Part shown: in pieces, positions 27,759 through 40,336 of the stretch | Numbering within the stretch: the stretch's first letter is position 1 | Layout of the letters: each line of letters begins with the position of its first letter | Source: Sugiyamaella lignohabitans | Lineage: Eukaryota; Ascomycota; Dipodascomycetes; Dipodascales; Trichomonascaceae | Assembly (NCBI RefSeq): GCF_001640025.1 | Contig: NC_031671.1 | Coordinates: forward strand, 372,001 to 436,000 | Direction of reading: 5' to 3' | DNA: 64,000 bases | The notes under the pieces: generated by a model | Told to the model about the DNA's origin: nothing | What the model saw: the letters and a program-made list of their open reading frames with translations, nothing else | Databases searched by the model: none | Made by a program: the position numbers and the translations under genes

Positions 27759-30700
27759 ATGGACACTAGGCAGGAGCCGGTCAAAGGAGATGAAAGTCTT
27801 ACAGTCTCACCGCCACCCGCTAAACGTTTCAGGAGCCAGCGATTCAATGATGACAATGATAATTCGAGCTCTCCTAGTCCTGTGGACTCTGAAAGTTTGA
27901 CGTCGTCTTTCACATCACCCGAGGATGCTAATAATGATGGGGCTGGTCCCAGCAATTTGAGTCAAGATCTAGATTTAGATCAATATGAAGGTGAGCGTGA
28001 CCAGACAATCAGCCCTACAATTGGAATAGATGGCACACCCGAGCCAGAACAATCTGTGGAAATACAACGAGGGTCAAGAGAAATGGAAGGCATTGCAAGG
28101 TCTCCACAATCGCAAAGTGCTGGAAAGATTATTTCAGTACAAATGATTAACTTTATGTGTCATTCAAATCTGACTATTTCACTAGGCAGGCGTATAAATT
28201 TCATTGTGGGCAAAAATGGTAGTGGCAAATCTGCCGTCTTAACTGCTATCATTATTGGTCTAGGTGGTAGAGCATCAGATACAGACAGAGGTAGTAGCAT
28301 TTCTGATGTCATCAAAGAAGGCCAGCAAATGGCCAGTATTCGCATTAAGTTTGACAATGTTGGCAAGTTATCTTTTCGACATGAAATTTATGGTGACTTT
28401 TTCACACTTGAACGGGCAATTTCTCGAACGGAGAGAGCTGGTCATAGCAACTACAATGTATATACTCAGTCTGGCAAGAAGATGAAAATATCCCGTACTG
28501 ATATTCTAGAAATGCTTTCTATTTCTCATTTCTCCATCGATATTGATAATCAATTTGCTATATTGACTCAGGACCAGGCGAGGACATTCCTGGTGGCTAG
28601 GACACAAGAAGAAATGTATCATTTGCTCATGAGGGGTTTGAGAGTCACCCAATCATACCACAACGCTAATGTTTCAAATAATAATATCACTGCTACGGAG
28701 TCTGACTTGAAGGCAAAGCGTACTGATATCAAGGAACTCAAAGAAAAGGTGAAGAACTTGGAATTGAGAAGAAATAATAATCTTCGTATTGAAGAGGCTA
28801 TGCGCGAAGTTGCCCGATATACAGCCATGGGACTGTGGTTTCGACACGACAGGCAAATGGAAAAGATTAGTCAGCTGGAAGAGCGTAATGATGAACTTAA
28901 ACGCGAACAAGCTGAGAAACAAGACGAGGCTGATGCATATTCAAAACGCGCCCAGGAACTCGTGGTAGATACGGATTCACAGGTTTCCGAGCTTCGTGAC
29001 CAGAGGGACAAAAGCTCGGCAGAACGACTCGAGGCGATTAACCGAAGACGCGAATTGTCTGATAAGTTGGACAGTTTGAAACAGAATCAAGTGAATGTCA
29101 ACACCGAGAAAAACAAAAATGAGCAGCATAAAGTCGAGCTTGAGTCTGAACTAAACCGCCTTACGACTTCAGAAGGCGGTAAGGAATATTTAGAGGCACA
29201 AATTGAGACTGTTAACTTGAAAATTAATGAATTAAAAGAAGAGGAGATGGCACTGGTGAATGAAGCCGAGAACTTCGAATCAAAGATCAAAGAGGCTAGC
29301 GACCTTGTGAAGAGCTTACAAGGGGAAGTCAAAAAGTACGAATCGAGTATACTGTCTGAAAAGAGCCAGTTGGCTAAAATTCAAGAGGGGTCTCAGGTGT
29401 CTGTTGATGCCGCTTATGGGGTAAATATGGCCAATGTTCTTAAGGAGATATCGATGAATAGCTCTTTCCACCAGAAACCCATCGGGCCCTTAGGACAGTT
29501 TGTATCGCTTAAAATACCAACTTGGGGTCCTATGCTCGAACATCACCTGAGGCATACTCTTGCCGCCTTTTGGACTAAAAACACTGAAGACCGTAATCTA
29601 CTTTTAAAGATACTCGCAAAGTACAAGATGACAAATACCGTTATTGTTAAAGATGTTGATATGTTCGATTATTCCTGGTCAAGTCCAAGCAAGGAATATA
29701 CAACTGTATTAGACGCTCTGGAATTCAAAGATGAATCTGTTAAAAGAATCTTTATTGATCAATATCAAATACACAGGATCCTGCTTATTGAAGACCGTGC
29801 TGAGGCTGATCGAGTAATGTATTCACATCCAAAAAATGCACTTGTAGCTTTTGCAAAGCAGAAAAGTATAGATGGCTCTCAATCCCGAGATGGGTTTCAA
29901 GTTGGTGCGAATCGAGGTGGTTCTTCTTCAAGTATCCTTCGTGGTGCTCCAGTGAATAAGACCCCTAGAATGGGTGTAGATCTGAGATACCGTGTTAAAG
30001 AGCTTGAGGATTCGATCCGGAGTACTCAAAGTCAATGTACAAGAGTGAGATCGAAGCTTGATGACGCTACACGAGCTCTGGGTGAGAGCAAAGAATCCAG
30101 CAGACAGACGACAAGAAGGCTAAGTTCATTGCGCCACGAAATGAGGACATTAGATGAAAAGCGGGATGATTTGCAAACTCAGTTGGAGGATTACGATAAT
30201 GGCAAAGTTCTGGAAGTTCAAGGGGAAATAGAAAACTGCAAACAGAGAATTGAGACTTACATTCTCCAGTTTGAGAAAATTCACGCAGATATGCTTGAAA
30301 CTCAAGAAGACGTTAGATTGGCTGATACAATTATCGCCGAGGCCGACAAAATTCATGACGAACTATGCAATAGGATTGAGACCATTCGGGTATGTATAGC
30401 AGTTTTGATATTGTGAAATAATTTCTCTAACATAAGCGTTTAGAAAGAAGAGGAAAAGTCCAGAGTCGAATCTGAGAGGCTGCTGCGCAATAGAGACACT
30501 TGCTTAGAGGTAATTAGACAGCTGGCAGGAGCAATCAACAAAAATATGGATGAAATGAAGAAATGCCGTGACCATGCTAATGTAAGTAGATTGTCTAACT
30601 GAGTGAGTTGACTAATTCTAACGTGTTCAGGATTATGAGACCAGAGCTAAGACCATAATTGAAGAGAGAGTTCCTATGGAAAAGGATATGACGATTGAAA

Positions 30701-31341
30701 ATTTAGCACAAAAAATTCTGGAACTCAGAGCTACTATGGAAACTCTTGAAAAAGAAAATGGTTGCGATATGGTTGAACTTGTCAAACAATATACTGAGGC
30801 AAATACAGCACTCTTGAATGCTAAAAAAGAGTATGATAACTTGAATCGGGTTTACAGTGTTCTGATAGGATCGTCTAAAAACCGTGAGAGCAAATATGAA
30901 GCCATTGTTACGGCAACTTTGGACAGTATTAAGAAGGGCTTCAAAGTGAACCTTGGTATGCGTGGTTTTAACGGAAAGCTCATTATAGACAGGACTGAAG
31001 AGAACCTTATAATGGATATTGATCCTGTGAAGAGTGCTGTGACAAGGAAGGTAGAAACTTTGTCTGGTGGTGAAAAATCATTTGCCCAGATTGCACTACT
31101 TATTTCGATTTGGCGTGCGATGCCTTCTAAGCTTCTGGCCCTCGATGAGTTTGATGTTTTTATGGATAATGCGAACAGAAAGCAGAGTTTGGACATGGTG
31201 ATCAAGTCACTGGGGAATCGTTATAATGCTCAATCAATTGTCATTACTCCTCAAGACATGGAAATAGATGACGTTCAATTGAAAAACAACGATATAACTA
31301 TACAGAGAATGCCCGATCCAGTGAGAAGTGCCCCGCACTAA
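27759..31341 (+). CDS. SMC6: Smc6, ATPase subunit of the Smc5/6 DNA-repair complex (3 exons)
   Basis: Exons 27759-30389, 30444-30581 and 30631-31341 join in phase 0 to give 1159 residues; introns of 54 and 49 bases have GTATGT and GTAAGT donors and CTAAC before the acceptor. An acidic, Ser-rich N-terminal tail (1-125) precedes the head domain, with Walker A GKNGSGKSAV near residue 151 and Q-loop DNQFAILTQDQARTFL. Two long coiled-coil arms flank a hinge (about 560-690, with GPLGQFVSLKIPTWGPMLEH). The C-terminal head carries the signature LSGGEKSFAQIALL and Walker B KLLALDEFDVFMD. The CHSNL in NFMCHSNLTI is typical of Smc6. The complex acts in sister-chromatid repair and SUMO signalling. An in-frame TTG upstream (27750) is ignored; ATG at 27759 is the first. 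It converges on USO1 with 93 bases between stops. Confidence 0.95.
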
Positions 31342-31434
31342 CCTATTGAGTATAACAACGAAAATAACGATTCATGAATATATTATGTATACGGATAAAT
31401 ATACCAAAATGCAAGTAATTTTAATGTACATTGG

Positions 31435-34400
31435 CTAATTGCCATCTTCATCACCCTCGTCATCACCTTCCTCCTCATCGTCGTCATCTTCAGAGTCATC
31501 CTCAGAATCTGTTACATCTGCCCCTAATTTAAGCAGCTGTTTCTTATACTTTTTCTTCTGTTCATCAAGGTCATTTAGTAATAGCATGAGATCATCCAAG
31601 TCAGATTTAGGAACCATATCGACTGTAGGTTTGTCCTTTGACTTCTCCCCGAGCTGAAGTTTTTGAGTGAGATTTTTATTTTCGGATTCTAACTTTGCCA
31701 CTTGCTCCTCGAACTTGCGTGATAACGCAATATTCTCCTGTTGTGACTTCTCGTAAAGATCCTTAAGCTTTTCAGCTTCTGCAGATTGTGATTTTTGTAG
31801 TTCATTTCGTAGTTTCTCCATGGCATCTGTATGCGATGCGAAAAGTATTTTCTTATTTTCCTCAATTGCTTTACGATGCGCTTTTTCAAGTGTTTCTTTC
31901 TCATTTTCATGGCTACTTAAAATCTCTTCCTTTTGCTTGACGAATTCCTTTTCAAGGATGCTCTTTTGATCGGAGAAATCCTTGTGCAAATTATCTTTTT
32001 CTTTAACATGCTGCTGCTCAAGTGAATCCTTTTCCGTAGAATGCGCCTTTTCAAGCGATGCCAGTTTGGCCGAGTTTACTTTCTCTAATATGCTCTTCTC
32101 CTTTTCTAATGAACTGATTTCATCCTCAAGTGTAGACAGCTGGGTATCTTTATCTTCAGAATCTTTTTGTTTGGCAGCACTTAATTCATCAGAAAGGTTT
32201 TTGAGCTTAAATTCCATTTCAGAAACTTGATCTTTGTACTTCTTTTCAAGCTCTTCAGCTTGCTTGGGATTCCCATTTTCCACCAAGTTCGCTGCCTCCA
32301 GCTTCAAAGTGTTATTTTCAGCTCTCAGCTCATCTAGTTCTATTTTTAGTTGATTGATTTCTTCCCGAAGGGCAGTTTTCAGTAATTCTGATTCTTGCTT
32401 TTCCTTAGTAAGTGCTTCCGTCGTATTTTCCGAAATTTTAAGTTCATCTTCGAGCTTCGATTTAGCAGTTTCAAACTCGACTATCCGTCTAGATAGTGAC
32501 TCAATCTCTTTACCTCGACTATCCTTATCTAGGGCGATAGCATCTACTTTCGACTTTAATTCCGAGTTTAGCAACTTAGACTTATCGAGCTCACTTGATA
32601 GATTCGCTTTCTCGTTATTAAGTTTTTCGATTTCGGTTCCTAGTTCTGCCTTACGACTTTTGAGTTGTTCAATTTGTTGTGCTGCAGATTGGAGCTTGCT
32701 TATCAGCGTCTCTTTTAATGTCTCTACTTCGGTGAAAGAGTCACTCAATTCTTGAAACTGAGTTTTGACTTGTACCAATTCTGCAGAACTAGCCTTCACC
32801 TGAAGTTCAAATTTCTTAGCTGCTTCCAGACTTTCCTTCGACTCCCGCAGTATCTTGTCCCTTGACGCGGTCATTTCCTTCAACTGGCTCTTGAGCTTCG
32901 AGTCAGATTCTTGAGATTTCAGTATCTGTTTCTGCAAATCTTGGATTTGCTTCTGAAGAGTTTTGTTCTCTTTGTCAGCATCTTCTTTTGCTCGCGTTAA
33001 AGAGAAAAGCTCCCGATTCATCTTGTTAATACCACCTTCAGCCTTCTCCTTATCTCTCGTCATATTTCCAAGTTGCGAGATCAATTGCTTCTCCTTTTGT
33101 TTGTGTTCTTCAACCGCTCTATTGGCCTTTTGTAATGAGTCAGATATCTGCTTGAAATTTTCATCCAACTTATTATATTTTACCTCTAACTCTTCCATGT
33201 CTTTAATTGATTTGGTATGGGCTAGTTCAAGGGACTCTTTTTCAGATTTGGCTGCTTTCAAATTTTTCTCAGACTCTTGGAGTAAACCTGTAGTTTTCGA
33301 TATTGTTTCTTTCAAGTTTTCAATCTGTTCACTTGTTGAGTGTTCAAGCCCCGTCGTCTTTTCCTTCAATTCTTCTAACTCTCTGCAAATATCAAGATGT
33401 TCCGACTGCAGAGATTCGTACATATCAAGGGATACCCTTGAGTTTGGCTCTACTGTTGGATCACGATCAAGAGCCTTTTGAATACGTGCGCTATTCTCCT
33501 TCAAAAGATCGACATATGCAGAGTCCAGATACACTTGTGGAAGTCCTGTCTTATCCCGTTCGTAGCTGAAAATATCATCGACATCAAATTCCTTCAAGAC
33601 AGGATTTTCACGAAGTTTTTTGAACTTTACAACATACTGGTCTCTTCCAATTGTGCTGGATAACAGTTTGTGAAGTTCAGTTCTGAACATAGTTAGTTAT
33701 TTGAATATTGACGAGCCCACTGAGATTATACTTACCTTGGGATTGGAGACTCCGCGCTACTGAAATCATAAACAATGCCTAGCAAAACAGTGCTAAGAGC
33801 TTCAACCAAAGGATCATTATTAGAACTGTGGGTTGCAGAGGAAATTAGAGCCTGAATGGTTCCGGATTCACCAAGAAAATCTGACACTGCCTTAGTGTCA
33901 TCATAAAGCCATATAGATAGCAACATCAAATAACCAAGAGATATGCGTGGATCGGGATAGCGTAACGAGGTAACAAGCATACCTGACATAGCTTGGATGC
34001 AGGATACAACCTCCTCACCAATTGAAGCGTCACCAATCATCAAGCCTCTCACAAAATCACGAACTTCATGTGATTCAGTGTTGTAATGTGACGGGTTGGA
34101 AATATCGGCATCTTCAAACAAATTGATGAGTATTACAGCCGCGAACCACGGTTTATAGGGGTTCAGCCTGGCATCAGGATCGTAATCTACCAGCGCCGAG
34201 AATAGGTTGGCTGAACCTTCAGGATAGTCGGGCTGTGGTTTAGCATCCCCAACTATTTTGGGTGCATTTGTTTCAATCTGTTCAAGATTTGGACTGGTGC
34301 TAGTGCTTCTTGATTCCACTTTGTCTTTAATTTCCAGCTCATCTGCAACTTCAGACATATTCCCTGGATAAGAAGCCATTTGATCTTTTAAAAAGCTTAG

Positions 34401-35753
34401 TTTGGCCTGGATATTTCCTTGTAGAGCGGAACTCAAACACAGTTGTGCCGCTACCCGAAGGTCGAAAGTGTGAACTGACGTACTAAGAAGAACCCAGTTA
34501 AGAAGCGCTAAAGACACAGGAATAATAAGTGGCTCCTTCTCCACATTAAATGCAATTGACAAGTCAAAATATGGAACATCAATAGCTAAAAATTCCTCTT
34601 GTAACGGACTGTTTCCTCGCACAAGAGCAGCAGCAGTGAGAAAAGCTGAACATCGAACTGGCATTGGAGTACTTACACCAAAAGCTAACCTTAGTACCGT
34701 GAACAATAAGCCTTCTTTACAGAGTGCCTGTTGGTTGACCGGTGTGCTCCAGTGATCCTCAATTACAAATAATCGGCACAATTCTAGGGTACCGATAATT
34801 GCATTTGACAACGAACCAGAATCATCAGAAGAAAGCTGGTCCAAAGTATCTTTATTTTCTAACAAAGATACCAATTTAGGAACACAGTTGGTTTCTCTGA
34901 AGTGATGCTGATTGGAAACATTATACCTGAGCAAAGCAGACAGCAAAGAAATCGCTTCCTCTACAACCACACCCCCATTGAGACCGCCTTCAATGTCAAT
35001 TATGCTAAATAATTTATCAAATGTCCCCTCAAATGCGACTAGTTTCTGCATATCAAAATGTTCACTAACCAGGTATAATAGTAACAATATTGCCTCGTTC
35101 CTAATGACATCTCGATAGTCATCCAAACACGCGACTAAAGAGGAGATGCCCAGAGGGGCAGCTAAAATGCATTCTTGAGATCTCAATGGCCTATTAGATA
35201 TAATAGCGGATAGCAGTTGCAAAGCGTAGAGTTTAGTAAAGAAATCGTCCGTTTTCTCAACCAGTTCCAGCAATGTTATAATATTATCCTGCTTTTGGGT
35301 GAATTCGTCTGTAAGCCATAATGAAATATTGTCAGGATTGTGATTCGGTTTTAATAGAGGCGAGCTGTATTTTTTTCCACGGGATCTGGTAAATCGTGAA
35401 TTTTGCTCCAGAGGTCTTCTTGCCTGACGCCCTGATCCGGTCGAATTACCGTTAGTCGTGGTCGCTTGATCTTCGCTAAGTTCATCAGGCATGAATAAGA
35501 TTAATAGAGTCTCCAATGTAGCTCTACACGTCTCAGCATCTTCACTATCACGATGTAATGCAGAAATCAAACCTCGTAATCCTCCAGCAGCTACCGTTTC
35601 TCTATATTCCCTACTGAATCCTTTCAGACCCAAAACCGCTGCTCGTCTGTCTTCTAACAAAGTCGAATGTTGTAGCCTGTCACATAACTTCGTAATTGTG
35701 ACAGATGCCGTCTGAGGTTTTGGCTGAGTTTGTGATAAAAACCCAGAGAGCAT
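31435..35753 (-). CDS. USO1: Vesicle-tethering protein Uso1/p115 (2 exons)
   Basis: Exon 1 35753-33736 and exon 2 33682-31435 are joined across a 53-base intron (GTAAGT donor, ACTAAC 11 bases before the acceptor) as SPIPR-TELHKLL, giving 1421 residues. Uso1 is the long tether for ER-derived vesicles at the cis-Golgi, acting with Ypt1/Rab1. The first ~690 residues form the armadillo-like globular head (KLCDRLQHSTLLEDRRAAVLGLKGF; PWFAAVILINLFEDADIS). From about 745 to 1370 there is an almost uninterrupted Glu/Lys/Leu-rich coiled coil. The protein ends in a very acidic tail (DSEDDSEDDDDEEEGDDEGD), as in p115. The coiled coil is shorter than in S. cerevisiae Uso1 and longer than in animal p115. 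Without the intron the gene would look like two separate proteins. Confidence 0.95.
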
Positions 35754-38700
35754 CTTGAATTTATGAATTCAATTGGTCTTTAATTATTAGCTACCTAGGG
35801 TCTGTTAATATACGTGGAAATAACCATAAACATCTACAGTGAAATTATTGTGCATAATATGCAATTATAGGACAGTTACTGACTATAAAGCAGGAAGAAT
35901 CAGAGGCTACTACTTGATTTATACGAACTGATAAAAAAAATTCGTAGGTTTTTTTTCTATAAATTAAATGATTAGATCTGGTGAAAATCTATTAAGTGTT
36001 TCCATGACGCAATACGGTCGATAGTGTTATTTTGGCATAGGTGATAAATAGCTTATATAGTAGATTTATATGTCGCATACAATTAGTTGATGTTTAAATA
36101 ATTATACTTACACAATTTGTGGCTGTGAGACCACTATTTGCAGACCTTGTAATTTTAAATAATCCGTCGTTAACATATTAAGAAAGTATATATATAATGT
36201 TCTGTACCATCAAGTAACTATCTTCGTTTCGTGCTGACGTCACTAACAACACAACCTGGTCTTACAGAGTGAAAACTCCAATTTATACTAACTGCATCCA
36301 ATCCTGTCTATACGATCCTTTTAGATTGAGATCATTGGTAGAGGAAAATTAATCACTTCTTGAGTTCTGTCTAGGCTTGACTCTGTCTTCCCATGGTTTA
36401 GCTATCCATGCTGTTAATTTATTTCAATGAAATATTGATATCACAAAACAAGACCATACAGTGTAGCTTTCTTTGTTTGTTGATTTTTACCATGTACCAT
36501 TCATTAGTCCCTAAGAGAACAAGTTAACAACATACACTTTTGGAAAAAAAGAAGATTTTGGTAAGAGCGTATCGTTTGTTACAACCTATCCAGCCATTGC
36601 TGTAGATCACAAACTCTCAGCAGTAGCAGTTACTTTACTGGGTTTTCGGCTAGCAGGTATTTATGGAATTTTATTGCCTGGACCTGATACTGTAATAGCA
36701 CTTGATTGTTCTCCGCTACTCTATGGTATGTTACATAGGATGACAGGAATGCGACTAACAAAAATTATGCTGTTTGGATAAGAACCAAGCCCAGCAGCTT
36801 GAATTATTAACAGTGGCAAATTATAGCATCCAATCTACAGTATTCTTTGAATTTTGGAGATGGAATGCTCAAATTGATAGCCTAAGACTTTTGAAAATTT
36901 AAACTACAATTCGTGAACATCTTACACGGTCGGTAAATAAATTCCAAGTCAATGTACTCAGTATTGGAGAAACATCTTCACGAATCTATGTTCATTAATA
37001 TCACCTCAATTTCGAACAAAAAATAGTTAGAAATAGGTGAAAGAATATCCGGCCTCAACTGTTACCAAATTTACCCCTACGAATTTGATCCTACGGTGAC
37101 ATAAAATGTCATCATCCTAAAAAAGAAAAGTACTATGTTTTAATCCGAAAGATGGTAAATACCAATAGAATCCTTACTACGATATAATTAACAATAATAA
37201 TTATTGTTGTACCTTGAACTTAAATGCAGCGAGTGGAATTTACCCTTTATGTCTTTCCTTCGTCCTCTGGTTCACGTCAACACATTGGGACGGAGTAGAA
37301 ATGTGGCACGAGGATATACCCAATTTAGGCGATTCCTGGCTGGATCCGGAGACTTTTTTTTTGTAACAGAAAATGGTACATTTAGATATTAAATTGATAT
37401 AGGTGTACAAGAACGGACTAGAATGGATCCCAACTACTCAACAAAAACCATTTGCCAATTAGATCTTATGTAAATCTTATATGGATTAAGAAGCTGAGAG
37501 CTGCAAATTCCAGCTATGGCCATCATTATTTTGACCTGTGCATGTACTCGAAGTCCTATTTTGGAGAAACGAAGTATCAATGTCTTGCTTGAATTGGTAC
37601 TCAGCTGCAGCGATAGAACTCGATAAACTCCCCGCCTGATAGGCAGCTATACCTCTTCCTTGCAAGGATGTAAATTCTACGATCACAAGTATATTGTATT
37701 AGTGGTCTTTTTTCAATTTCGTCATATGGCATAGGCATGTTTTTCTCAGGCCACTATCGGCCAAGTTGTTTTTGTTAAGGAAAACTAGCGGCGGTCTTGA
37801 GAGTCGAGACATGTCTTAAGTTCACGAGTGCTGAGTTTATGTTTAAGTTAAGTGAGCCGTCTTTCGACTATTCACCATCAATGGTAATGGGCCATGATAT
37901 TAGATTGATTACTACTATAATCTATATGTCAGTCTGAAAAATTATTTAAGCAGGTGCCACATTACTCCAGAAATGAATGCTCTACATATGCATGTTCTTT
38001 AAACTTTAATATATCATCTCGACTGCAGCTATAGTGCATAACGTAAGATAAAATGCGCATGTAGACTGTTGACTGCATTTCAGTACCAAATGGAGTTCAT
38101 TCGGGCAGATCTTGTAGATATTTGGAAGGTAGATACAATTTTAACGTTTTCGTCTCTTTGGCATGTCGAACAGCTATTGGACCAGCCAGAGCTGATGTGA
38201 CATATTATTGCTGGCATTTATGCATGGAAGGTCCGAGCCGAGTGCCAGACTAATGTTTCACACAGAGACATCACAGCCTGGATAATATCTCCTTGACCTA
38301 AGGCAATTGTTACTGGATTGAGATTTGTCTGTTCCAAGCAGGTGGCATATGGCAGCGGAGATGTACTTGCCAATGTCTAGTTGTCGAGGCGTTTATTCTG
38401 TCAACTGTCGTGAATAAAGTTTATACCCCACGGGACGGGTCTGACTGGTCTTCGTAATATTATAAGCGATGTTCAGGGAGAAATACTAAATTTTAAGGCC
38501 GAGACTGCTTTCTTAATTGGAATTCGAAATCAAGTGGGCAGTTTGCAGATACATCCGTATCTCCAGAACGCAAAGAAGAAACTAATATGTAGGTAGCATG
38601 TAGACATGGTAAAGGTACAATAAGGTACAGACGTGAGATAAACCACTCGCAGGACCGGGTCAACACTCCAGATAAACTATTACACAGTGAAATGAGGTGG

Positions 38701-40336
38701 GCAGTGCGTGACTTTGTACCTTTGCCGACTTGAGACAACATCAAGTACTGTGCTATACATAGGGAATAGCATGAAGCTTGGAGCCAGTTGGTGCCAAAAA
38801 TGCCCCTGATGTTGAAGGTAGATGACAAAAATAGGCAAAAAAAAAAAACTGCCGTTGCCCGTATTCACCATTTATTAATATTTTTTTTTAAAAATTAATT
38901 CTGCACAGGAAGGAAAATGGTTAAAAGAGACATAGCTTTCATAATTTGATGTTATTATTGCCTCACACCTCGGTACTAATTGGGACGGACTATGTTGTCG
39001 TGAATGTTTGGATTATTTGGTACCATCATGATCGACCGACCGGTCTAGAGCGATCGAAGATGCCAGTCTCCATTACCGGCAGGTAATAGATCGTCAAATT
39101 GATATCAAAGGCCTGACAGGCCACAGGCCATTGCTGCTAACAATGCAGGATGCAATTTTCGCTCATTAGGGCCTCGGACCCCCCTCACTTTCGGCTAAAA
39201 AATACCACCCTATCCGGCATGGACGCCACAACCGATCTGAGACATTGAGTGATATTCGGTTCGTAGTTAGGTCATAGAGAAAACGCGCCGTGTGGTGCAT
39301 ATTTGTGATGACTTTTCTGATAATAGAATATTTCTCTTGCCTTAACAATATTTTACCGCATTATGAACGCACTACCGAGAAACTAAAGAAGGACATTTCA
39401 GCAAACTGCTGACAATTGCGGTTGTTCTTCGAACTTCATACTTGGTTTTGCTTGGAACGAAATCCCAGGCGCGGGGATTTGTCGGATCCTGGATTTGGAC
39501 TTCCTGAAATATTCAGGTGAGGCATTTGGCTGGAAATTAAAAATAGAATAAACAGTTGGTTGGTGTGTCTCAGTATTGTGAGTTTGGGCTTTCTGTCGGG
39601 TTCGGTGCATCTAGCGGTCCTAATTGTTGATAATTGATCACCGGAAATTGAATATTGAATATTGGATATTAAATCACAAATCATTTTGGTCGTGTTAATA
39701 GTGGACTTACTTCCTGCTAAGGTTATCAAGGTTTACAGCTTTCGGATTAAAATTTAGCTATTTTCTATTCGAGAGGATTAGCTTACTAGCAAACTAAATT
39801 TAATTTTTTCTTACTTTGTTCTGCTTCATACATTCATTGATAAAGAAAAAATTAGGGATGAATTGACCCATTGGTTGAATATTGAAATTTCGCGCATATC
39901 AAAAAAGTCCAGAATCACTTGTCGCCGTCGTCATCCCGCAAAAGGCTAGAACAGGAACAAGACCATTAACAAAAGGCAAAGGTAACTGTCAATCCAAAAG
40001 TCCGACCGCTAATCATTGCTCGAACTGCTCTAAACAAACTGCCCCTGAAATCACGAGGGTATCGCTTCTCATTATTTTTTTCTCTGAAATTTGAAACGAG
40101 AGTCTCATAACCTGATTCGGAAATAGAACTCTATCTCCTTTAAACCTAAATTCTTAACCTTATTCGTCTGTCGGCTATATTGAGGTTTATCACTGATCAG
40201 TTCACCTAGTCAAAAGGGATCTTTTTTTTTGATTTGGACATGAATATAGAAGCAGCTCTTTTTCCGGATATTGTTTCTGAATTTAAGTTAATTTACCGCG
40301 TTATATTGTCGGAACTCAACTTTGTTAAATCAAACC
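35754..40336. other. 4.6 kb AT-rich gene-poor region
   Basis: No gene is supported; open frames are short and unrecognised. It includes TA-rich runs (36187-36196), a TGACGTCA site (36235-36242, CRE/ATF type), poly-A (38838-38849) and T-runs. Neither of the two dispersed repeat families has a clear copy here, apart from TATACCCCAC near 38422. The region could hold promoters of USO1 and the Zn2Cys6 gene, decayed mobile elements, or a chromosome-maintenance element; the sequence alone does not decide. Confidence 0.5.

Noticed and set aside
37290..37340. Short peptide RNVARGYTQF resembling the VARGFTQ motif of copia-type reverse transcriptases
   Set aside because: Nothing around it in any frame matches the rest of the domain, so it is most likely chance in a gene-poor region.
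39398..39729. Minus-strand open frame of 97 residues in the gene-poor region
   Set aside because: No recognisable domain, no codon pattern like the neighbours, and overlapped by another frame of similar length.
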